Shown here in pieces: positions 15,042 through 20,955 of a stretch of DNA of 20,955 bases. The DNA is taken from positions 1 through 20,955 of the forward strand of contig NZ_JBBHKR010000026.1 of assembly GCF_037389425.1 (NCBI RefSeq). The letters run 5' to 3'. Positions within the stretch are counted from its first letter, which is position 1; every line of letters begins with the position of its first letter. The notes under the pieces were generated by a model. It ran no database searches and was not told where the DNA came from. It saw only the letters and a program-made list of their open reading frames with translations. Origin of the DNA: Stygiolobus sp037389425. GTDB lineage: Archaea; Thermoproteota; Thermoprotei_A; Sulfolobales; Sulfolobaceae. A program made the position numbers and the translations under genes.

Positions 15042-16493
15042 ATGCCGGGCATTCAACCCAAGAGGGTTAACACTTACGAGTGGAGGATTGAAAAGGGAAC
15101 CCAAGAGTGTATGAAAGTACCCGTAACAGTGTTTGCTGACGATGTGTTAATTGAGAAAATGAAACAGGACTTAACGTTGAAACAAGCGATGAACGTTGCA
15201 TGTTTACCCGGAGTACAAGAATCCGTTTACGTATTACCGGACGGACATCAGGGTTATGGATTCCCGATAGGTGGAATCGCTGCTACAGCTATAGACGAAG
15301 GAGGAGTTGTTTCACCGGGCGGAATAGGTTACGATATTAATTGCGGAGTCAGATTATTAAGGACAAACTTAGACTATAAAGACGTAAAGGACAAGCTCAA
15401 GGATTTGGTCGAGGAAATCTACAGAAATGTGCCTAGCGGAGTCGGAAGTGAAGGAAAGGTTAAGTTAACTTTACAACAGTTAGACAACGTATTGGCTGAA
15501 GGCGTTAGGTGGGCTGTAGATAACGGTTACGGTTGGGACAGAGATATGGAACACATAGAGCAACATGGTAGTTGGGATTTAGCTGATCCGTCGAAGGTAA
15601 GCCCTATTGCTAAGCAGAGGGGTCACACTCAGTTAGGTACTTTGGGAGCTGGAAATCACTTCTTGGAGATACAAGTAGTAGACAAGATATACGACCCAGA
15701 AGTAGCGAAAGCGATAGGAATTACCCATGAAGGACAAGTAACAGTGATGGTTCACACGGGATCTAGAGGATTAGGACATCAAGTAGCAAGCGACTACTTG
15801 CAGGTTATGGAGAGGGCTATGAAGAAGTATAACATTCAAGTCCCAGATAGAGAACTTGCAGCTATACCTTTCAACACTAGAGAAGCTCAGGACTATTTCC
15901 ATGCTATGGTCTCAGCGGCGAACTTTGCGTGGACTAACAGACAAATGATAGCCCACTGGGTTAGGGAGAGCTTCGGGAGGGTTTTCAAAGTAGATCCGGA
16001 GAAATTGGACTTAAACATAATTTACGACGTAGCACATAACATAGCTAAAATTGAGGAATACGATATTGAAGGAAAAAGGAAGAAAGTATTAGTCCACAGA
16101 AAAGGAGCTACTAGGGCTTTTCCTCCGGGGAGTCATGAGATTCCCCCTGACCACAGAAGTACAGGCCAGATTGTCCTGATCCCCGGAAGCATGGGTACGG
16201 CCAGCTATGTCATGGCTGGTATACCTGAGGGAAGAAGGACTTGGTTTACGGCTCCTCATGGTGCTGGACGTTGGATGTCGAGAGAAGCAGCGGTGAGAAG
16301 CTACCCGGTTAATAACGTAGTACAAAACTTAGAGCAAAAGGGAATTGTAATAAGGGCAGCTACGAAGAGAGTAGTTGCTGAGGAGGCTCCCGGTGCTTAT
16401 AAGGATGTAGACAGAGTGGCAAAAGTTGCACATGAGGTTAAGATAGCTAAGTTGGTTGCTAGATTAAGACCAATAGGTGTGACCAAGGGATGA
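15042..16493 (+). CDS. rtcB: RNA-splicing ligase RtcB
   Basis: RtcB joins 2',3'-cyclic phosphate to 5'-OH ends and ligates spliced tRNA halves in archaea, with Mn2+ and GTP. Metal ligands and active-site residues are visible: Asp98 and Cys101 (GYDINCGVR), His206 (GAGNHFLE), His238 (VHTGSRGLGH), a histidine near 333 (YDVAHN), and the guanylylated His near 406 (PHGAGRW). These match the Pyrococcus enzyme with a few residues of offset. At 483 residues it is full length; no intein interrupts it, although inteins are known in other archaeal rtcB genes. The stop overlaps the dys start (ATGA). Archease, its usual partner, is not nearby. Confidence 0.97.
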   Translation: MPGIQPKRVNTYEWRIEKGTQECMKVPVTVFADDVLIEKMKQDLTLKQAMNVACLPGVQESVYVLPDGHQGYGFPIGGIAATAIDEGGVVSPGGIGYDINCGVRLLRTNLDYKDVKDKLKDLVEEIYRNVPSGVGSEGKVKLTLQQLDNVLAEGVRWAVDNGYGWDRDMEHIEQHGSWDLADPSKVSPIAKQRGHTQLGTLGAGNHFLEIQVVDKIYDPEVAKAIGITHEGQVTVMVHTGSRGLGHQVASDYLQVMERAMKKYNIQVPDRELAAIPFNTREAQDYFHAMVSAANFAWTNRQMIAHWVRESFGRVFKVDPEKLDLNIIYDVAHNIAKIEEYDIEGKRKKVLVHRKGATRAFPPGSHEIPPDHRSTGQIVLIPGSMGTASYVMAGIPEGRRTWFTAPHGAGRWMSREAAVRSYPVNNVVQNLEQKGIVIRAATKRVVAEEAPGAYKDVDRVAKVAHEVKIAKLVARLRPIGVTKG

Positions 16494-17425
16494 AAAGAGC
16501 AGATTTACTTAAGGAACCTATAGAGGATATAACACTAGAGGATCTTAGAGGAGTAGAAAAGATTTTACCAGTATTGGATAAAATATATGGTTTTTCGGCG
16601 GAAGCCATAGTAAGGGGGTCTAGGATCTTAAAAGACATGATGAAAGATGCGGACCTCCGTTTTCTTTCCTTTACCGCTAATTTAGTCTCAACTGGACTAA
16701 GAGGACTCTTTGCTGATCTCATAAGGAAAGGGTATTTTAACGTTGTAATAACTACTGGAGGGACTATTGATCACGATATAGCCAGAGGCAACGGCGGTAA
16801 ATACTACAAGGGATTGTTCGAATATGATGACACAATGTTACGGGAGTTAGAAATACATAGGCTTGGAAACGTGCTAGTCCCGTTTGAAAGTTACGGTAAG
16901 GTAATCGAGGAAGTAGTCAGGAAAAATATTGAAGAACTGGTAAGGATAAAGAAAGAGTGGCCTGTTTATGAATTATTATGGGAGTTTGGTAAGAGGATAG
17001 ACGATAAGAACTCTATATTAAGAGCAGCTTATGAAAAGAAAGTACCGATTATAGTACCCGGTGTAGTTGACGGATCCTTCGGAACGAATCTCTTTATATT
17101 TTCCCAATTTAACGGGCTGAGGATTAACTTATTTGAAGATATGAAGATGGTCAAAGACCTTATTTTTTCGTGCAAGAAGTCAGGAGCCTTAATAATTGGT
17201 GGAGGGATCAGTAAACACCATACCATCTGGTGGAATCAGTTTAAAGACGGTCTCGATTACACTGTTTACGTAACTACAGCTCAGGAATATGATGGGAGTC
17301 TTAGCGGAGCTAAACCCAGGGAAGCAATATCTTGGAATAAGATTAAGCCGGTTAGTGAAAACGTAGTTATATACGGAGACGCTACTGTAATTCTTCCGAT
17401 CTTGTCAGCATCCTTATTAATGTAA
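16490..17425 (+). CDS. dys: deoxyhypusine synthase
   Basis: Deoxyhypusine synthase transfers the aminobutyl group of spermidine to one lysine of aIF5A, NAD-dependent. Seen here: SFTANLVSTGLRG (about 58-70), TTGGTIDHDIARG (about 87-99), the glycine-rich GVVDGSFGTN, and the catalytic lysine Lys242 in IIGGGISKHHTIWWN, the family's active-site motif. Length 311 matches archaeal enzymes. It starts with ATG overlapping the rtcB TGA by four bases (ATGA), so translation is coupled to rtcB; both act on the translation apparatus. Confidence 0.95.
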   Translation: MKRADLLKEPIEDITLEDLRGVEKILPVLDKIYGFSAEAIVRGSRILKDMMKDADLRFLSFTANLVSTGLRGLFADLIRKGYFNVVITTGGTIDHDIARGNGGKYYKGLFEYDDTMLRELEIHRLGNVLVPFESYGKVIEEVVRKNIEELVRIKKEWPVYELLWEFGKRIDDKNSILRAAYEKKVPIIVPGVVDGSFGTNLFIFSQFNGLRINLFEDMKMVKDLIFSCKKSGALIIGGGISKHHTIWWNQFKDGLDYTVYVTTAQEYDGSLSGAKPREAISWNKIKPVSENVVIYGDATVILPILSASLLM

Positions 17426-17433
17426 TCATACTA

Positions 17434-17446
17434 TAATTAAAAATAC
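17434..17446 (+). promoter_or_regulatory. TATA box of the top6BA operon
   Basis: TAATTAAAAATAC is centred about 28 bases before the ATG at 17468. The predicted transcription start (about 17466) lies after the upstream GTG at 17459, which argues that the ATG is the true start and the message is leaderless. It sits just nine bases after the dys stop. Confidence 0.5.
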
Positions 17447-17467
17447 AGTTTATACCGCGTGGTGCTC

Positions 17468-19063
17468 ATGTCTTCCGAGAAATATACAAGTATTTCACCT
17501 GCAGAGTTCTTCAAGAGAAATCCAGAGTTAGCTGGATTCAGCAACCCAGCCCGTGCCTTATATCAAACTATAAGAGAGTTGGTAGAAAATGCGTTAGATG
17601 CCACTGACGTCCATGGTATTTTGCCTTCAATCAAAATTTTGATAGACTTAGTAAATCCGGATAAGCAGGTCTACAAGGTAAACGTAGAGGACAACGGTAT
17701 AGGTATACCTCCTCATGTTGTACCTAATGCTTTCGGCAGAGTACTTTACAGTTCGAAGTACGTTTTAAGACAGACCAGAGGAATGTACGGGCTGGGTGTC
17801 AAGGCGGCTGTACTCTACAGCCAGATGTATCAGGATAAACCAGTTGAGGTTTATACTTCTCCTTTAAATTCAAAAAGGATTTACTACTTTAAACTGAAGA
17901 TAGACGTAACTAAAAACGAACCAGTAGTACTTGAAAAATATTCAGTTTCCAACGATAAGGGGTGGCACGGAACCTCTGTGACGTTATACTTGGTTGCAGA
18001 TTGGCAGAGGGCTAAGTCGAGAGTATATGAATACATTAAGAAAACTTATGTTGTAGCACCCTATGCAGAGATTACGTTTAGAGACCCTGATGGTAATGTA
18101 GTGTATTATCAAAGGCTAACCGAGAAATTACCTAAACCACCAGAGGAAGTGAAACCACACCCCTACGGTGTAGATATAGAGTTGATTAAATACCTTATAA
18201 ATAAGTTGAATAAGCCAGTACCGGTTAGGGATTTCCTGATTAATGAGTTCCAGAGCATCGGTGATGTAACTGCTGATAAGATTCTAGAGTTAGTAAATAT
18301 AAACAAGAACAAGAAGGTCACTGACCTCACTGACGAAGAGATCTCTAGGCTAGTAGAAGTGATGAAGAAGTTTGAGGACTTCAGACCGCCTTCAGCAGAA
18401 GCGCTTTCAGTAATAGGTTCTGACATAATTGAATTAAGCCTTAAGAAGATCTTTAACCCTGAGTTTGTAGCTGCTATAACTAGGAAACCGAAAGCATATC
18501 AAGGGCATCCGTTTATTGTTGAGGCTGGAATTGCTTATGGCGGAGCAATACCGCCATCTCCTGAACCCGTAGTGTTAAGGTATGCGAATAAGATCCCTTT
18601 AATATATGACGAGAAGTCTGACGTGATCTGGAAGGTAGTAAGTGAGGAGATGGACTGGAAAAGGTACGGTATAGAGGAAGAACAGCCACCTTTAGTTGTC
18701 ATGGTTCACTTGTGTAGTACTAAAGTCCCGTATAAGAGTGCTGGCAAGGAAAGTATTGCAGACGTCGAGGAAATTGAAAAGGAGATTAAGCTTGCATTAA
18801 TGGATGTCGCGAGACAGTTAAAGGCTTATATTAGTGAAAAGAAAAAGGAGGAAGAGGCTAAAAAGAAGCTTATTACATACCTTAAATATATTCCTGAAGT
18901 GAGCAGGAGCCTGGCGATATTTGTTGCAGGAGAGAAGGAAAAAGTCCCAGAGGTTCAGAATTCAATTAGAGAACAGTTGCTCAATCTCGTGCTAAAGAAA
19001 CTTGAAATTGAGGATAAACAATTAGTAGAGGAAATTAAAAACTATAAGGTTGAGGAGTTATGA
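17468..19063 (+). CDS. top6B: DNA topoisomerase VI subunit B
   Basis: The ATPase subunit of the type IIB topoisomerase that relaxes and decatenates DNA. The GHKL fold is intact: ELVENALDATD (Asn41 coordinating Mg-ATP), DNGIGIPP and GMYGLGVKAA in the first 120 residues, followed by the H2TH segment (about 225-300) and the transducer domain with a conserved switch-lysine-type region (about 410-430, PYKSAGKES). The start is placed at ATG 17468 rather than the in-frame GTG 17459, because the Sulfolobus protein begins at the equivalent MS-EK(Y/F)TS and the promoter is too close for the GTG. This gives 531 residues, the usual length. The stop overlaps top6A (ATGA). Confidence 0.96.
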   Translation: MSSEKYTSISPAEFFKRNPELAGFSNPARALYQTIRELVENALDATDVHGILPSIKILIDLVNPDKQVYKVNVEDNGIGIPPHVVPNAFGRVLYSSKYVLRQTRGMYGLGVKAAVLYSQMYQDKPVEVYTSPLNSKRIYYFKLKIDVTKNEPVVLEKYSVSNDKGWHGTSVTLYLVADWQRAKSRVYEYIKKTYVVAPYAEITFRDPDGNVVYYQRLTEKLPKPPEEVKPHPYGVDIELIKYLINKLNKPVPVRDFLINEFQSIGDVTADKILELVNINKNKKVTDLTDEEISRLVEVMKKFEDFRPPSAEALSVIGSDIIELSLKKIFNPEFVAAITRKPKAYQGHPFIVEAGIAYGGAIPPSPEPVVLRYANKIPLIYDEKSDVIWKVVSEEMDWKRYGIEEEQPPLVVMVHLCSTKVPYKSAGKESIADVEEIEKEIKLALMDVARQLKAYISEKKKEEEAKKKLITYLKYIPEVSRSLAIFVAGEKEKVPEVQNSIREQLLNLVLKKLEIEDKQLVEEIKNYKVEEL

Positions 19064-20217
19064 CAGAACTTACTTCAAAGGTCGACCGCGAGGCTAGGAA
19101 GAAGGCTTCTAAAATTTTACGAGACACTTTTCTTAAAGTGATAGAACAAATTAATAAGAGAGAACCACCCGTAATGGAAATCCCCAAGAGGACTTTGTCT
19201 AACACTATATACGACGAGAAAAGAGGTTTGTTGATCTTAGGAAAGGAAAAGTTAAGGAGAAACTTCCTAGACCTTAATGAGGCAAAGCGATTTATGCAAA
19301 CTACTCTGATGGCGAGTATTATATACGATGCGTTAGTCAACGATGAGTATCCGACAATACGTGATCTGTACTATAGAGGTAAGCACTCTATAATACTTAA
19401 AGGAACTAACAAAACTTATGAGGAGAACACTTGGGATGAACAAAAAGAGTCTGACAGTGTGATCGTAGATATAGAAGTCTTCACCAATCTCTTGAGGGAG
19501 GACATGTTAATTCTAAGCAAAGAGAAGGGAAAAGTGGTAGGGGATATGCAGATTAGAAGTGGTAACGACGTTATAGACTTGAGTAAGATGGGTCACGGTG
19601 CATATGCGATAGAACCTACTCCTGATTTAATTGACTTCGTGAACGTGAACGCTGAGTTCGTTTTAGTCGTGGAGAAGGACGCTGTATTTCAGCAACTTCA
19701 CAGAGCTGGTTTTTGGAGGCAGTATAAGGCTATTTTGATAACTAGTGCCGGTCAGCCTGATAGAGCTACTAGGAGGTTCGTGAGGAGGTTAAATGAGGAA
19801 CTCAAACTCCCCGTTTATATTTTAACTGATGCAGACCCCTACGGATGGTATATCTATAGTGTATTCAGGATAGGTTCGATCCAACTATCCTATGAAAGCG
19901 AGAGGTTAGCTACCCCTAATGCTAAGTTTTTGGGAGTCTCGATGACGGATATTTTCGGAGACAAGAATAAGAAGCCCTACCTTTCAGAGCAGGAGAGGAG
20001 GAATTATATCATCAAGGCTAAGGAAGCGGACGTAAAGAGGGCTCTTGAAATAAAGAACTACGATTGGTTTAAGACGAAAGGGTGGCAACACGAGATAGAG
20101 ATCTTCTTGGATAAGAAATCTAAGTTGGAGATCGAGGCTATGGCTAGTAAGGGATTAAAATTCTTAGCATTCCAGTATATTCCAGAAAAGATTAAGAGCG
20201 GAGATTTCGTAAGTTAG
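19060..20217 (+). CDS. top6A: DNA topoisomerase VI subunit A (Spo11-like)
   Basis: The catalytic subunit of Topo VI, homologous to Spo11. The 5Y-CAP domain carries the RDLYYRGKHS motif (101-110); Tyr105, the second of the pair, aligns with the DNA-cleaving tyrosine of Spo11. The TOPRIM domain has Glu205 (LVVEKDAVF) and Asp257/Asp259 (LTDADPYGW), with the same 52- and 2-residue spacings as in the Methanocaldococcus enzyme. Length 385 is typical. It is translationally coupled to top6B by a four-base overlap. The gene is convergent with the small zinc-ribbon gene at 20272, 54 bases away. Confidence 0.97.
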   Translation: MTELTSKVDREARKKASKILRDTFLKVIEQINKREPPVMEIPKRTLSNTIYDEKRGLLILGKEKLRRNFLDLNEAKRFMQTTLMASIIYDALVNDEYPTIRDLYYRGKHSIILKGTNKTYEENTWDEQKESDSVIVDIEVFTNLLREDMLILSKEKGKVVGDMQIRSGNDVIDLSKMGHGAYAIEPTPDLIDFVNVNAEFVLVVEKDAVFQQLHRAGFWRQYKAILITSAGQPDRATRRFVRRLNEELKLPVYILTDADPYGWYIYSVFRIGSIQLSYESERLATPNAKFLGVSMTDIFGDKNKKPYLSEQERRNYIIKAKEADVKRALEIKNYDWFKTKGWQHEIEIFLDKKSKLEIEAMASKGLKFLAFQYIPEKIKSGDFVS

Positions 20218-20271
20218 AAGTCAGCCGAGACAGGTTATATCACCGGTCAACTTTATTGGGCTCTTCATCCC

Positions 20272-20418
20272 TTATTCAATGTATTCCAAGATGTCATTAA
20301 AAGTGTTTCTTCTACATACTTTACAATATTGGTAGATCGCCGGTTGTTTGCTTATGTCGAAACTGATGTTTATTACCCATTCTGTCTTACAGTTTCTGCA
20401 CCTTACTTTCCACGGCAT
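20272..20418 (-). CDS. 48-residue zinc-ribbon protein
   Basis: A small gene too short for ordinary ORF thresholds. It encodes MPWKVRCRNCKTEW at the N-terminus and YQYCKVCRRNTF further on: C7-x2-C10 and C32-x2-C35, a four-cysteine zinc ribbon, followed by an acidic helix ending DILEYIE. Support: the two CxxC knuckles are evenly placed in a full open frame. A TATA-like ACTTATTTTTA is centred 27 bases upstream of the ATG (leaderless). The gene fits neatly between top6A and the candidate guide RNA. Function unknown; nucleic-acid or protein binding is typical of such ribbons. Confidence 0.65.
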   Translation of the reverse strand: MPWKVRCRNCKTEWVINISFDISKQPAIYQYCKVCRRNTFNDILEYIE

Positions 20419-20422
20419 ACCC

Positions 20423-20450
20423 TTATATATGATCGAAGGTAAAAATAAGT
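20423..20450. promoter_or_regulatory. divergent TATA boxes for zinc-ribbon gene and guide RNA 4
   Basis: Plus strand TTATATAT (20423-20430) is centred about 26 bases before 20452, three bases upstream of the C box of candidate guide RNA 4. The minus-strand ACTTATTTTT (20450-20441) is centred 27 bases before the zinc-ribbon ATG. The two boxes interleave, so the transcripts diverge from overlapping promoters. Confidence 0.45.
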
Positions 20451-20451
20451 T

Positions 20452-20506
20452 GCTGTGAAGAGGTTAGACTGGCTGAAATATGATGAAGGGCCAAAGCTCG
20501 GAGCTT
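20452..20506 (+). ncRNA. candidate C/D-box guide RNA 4
   Basis: The order is: C-like GTGAAGA (20455-20461), 11 bases, perfect D' CTGA (20473-20476), 3 bases, perfect C' ATGATGA (20480-20486), 12 bases, D-like CGGA (20499-20502). The bases flanking the k-turn bulge pair (C20453-G20503, G20452-C20504). The C-box A and D-box G replace the standard facing U-U, as in candidate 3. A TATA-like box is at the right distance. The D guide complements AGCUUUGGCCCU; by the N+5 rule it would methylate the U at the wobble position of an anticodon loop CUUUGGC, i.e. tRNA-Gln(UUG), if one G-U pair is allowed. A pyrimidine-rich ATCTTCT follows and could terminate. Confidence 0.45.
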
Positions 20507-20546
20507 AAATCTTCTAAACTTCGTGACAAGAGTGTGGACAACAATT

Positions 20547-20955
20547 TCATTCATTTGAAATATTTACATCTATTATCACCCCCTTATCTAACAAGTATGT
20601 TGGGGTGTAAAGGATGTTATATATTAGGAAGAATGTTGATAACCACCTAGTTATTGTGAACTTGTTACTATTCCAAGGGAAGTGGAAGTCCATTGATGCA
20701 AGTGTTTTAGGCTTCTGAACCCTTGTTCTGCGTAATCCCTCTCGTTGAACGTTACCTTCTCGTGTTCTACGTTTAACCATGTGAAGGCGTTGTATGCTGT
20801 TGCCCCATCGTGTAAGTAAATTACCTTATCAATCCTTCTCCTAAACACCCTCATTGCTATTTCCTCAGCCCTACTCATGTTCGCAAGAACTACCAAGACA
20901 TGTACTCCACTCCTAACGCTAGTAACCATGAAGAAGGGTATTCCCTTAGTTTTCA
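20547..20955 (-). pseudogene. frameshifted DDE transposase, 3' part, cut by the right edge
   Basis: The minus strand is open from the edge through KGIPFFMVTSVRSGVH, RRIDKVIYLHDGATAYN and RDYAEQGFRSLKH, then changes frame near 20699-20704. It continues ASMDFHFPWNSNKFTITRW and STFFLIYNILYTPTYLLDKG to a TGA at 20549. Together these read as the second half of an archaeal insertion-sequence transposase: Asp in HDGA and Glu in AEQGFRSLK would be the second and third DDE residues. The join is missing about four bases relative to a continuous protein (inferred), so the enzyme is inactive. The family (IS6-like or another Sulfolobales group) cannot be fixed from here. I found no terminal inverted repeat. 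Confidence 0.75.

Noticed and set aside
15042..16493. Intein in rtcB or in reverse gyrase
   Set aside because: Both proteins read through with normal length and uninterrupted active sites; no splicing-type blocks are seen.

Overview
The window looks like a piece of a Sulfolobales (thermoacidophilic crenarchaeote) chromosome. The evidence is two reverse-gyrase-associated Alba paralogues, a TopR2-type reverse gyrase next to alba1, DNA topoisomerase VI, an archaeal XPB and an Lhr-type helicase, deoxyhypusine synthase, RtcB, Taw1 and a CTP-type riboflavin kinase. Genes are tightly packed, GTG and TTG starts are frequent, and many genes carry a TATA-like box 25-35 bases before the start codon (leaderless or near-leaderless mRNAs). 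The gene order resembles, from memory, the Saccharolobus solfataricus XPB1 - alba1 - topR2 - alba2 - top6BA neighbourhood.

Layout. 1-586: mostly non-coding, with a decayed minus-strand protein fragment at the left edge. 587-4351 (minus): a compact operon cutA-gatC-gatA-taw1-ribK, mainly tRNA charging and modification. It ends in a riboflavin kinase whose N-terminal helix-turn-helix is encoded upstream of any usable in-frame start. 4388-6347 (plus): a small unknown gene overlapping an XPB helicase. 6314-7492: three small unrecognised genes. 7574-11719: alba1 (minus), reverse gyrase (plus), alba2 (minus). 11829-14633 (minus): Lhr-like helicase. 14703-17425 (plus): small zinc-finger protein, rtcB and dys. 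17468-20217 (plus): top6B-top6A. 20272-20418 (minus): a 48-residue zinc-ribbon gene. 20547-20955 (minus): a frameshifted DDE transposase remnant running off the right edge.

Functionally, the right two thirds hold much of the machinery for DNA topology and chromatin (positive supercoiling by reverse gyrase, relaxation and decatenation by Topo VI, compaction by Alba1/Alba2, two SF2 helicases), with RNA ligation and eIF5A hypusination between. The left third serves tRNA biology.

The most interesting observation is a set of four candidate C/D-box guide RNA genes in the intergenic gaps (about 6855-6908, 11784-11832, 14944-14996, 20452-20506). Three have a TATA-like box about 26 bases before the C box. 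In two of them one guide element, read by the N+5 rule, points to U34 of a plausible tRNA anticodon arm: Val(UAC) for the first, Gln(UUG) for the fourth. These are manual readings and need to be tested.
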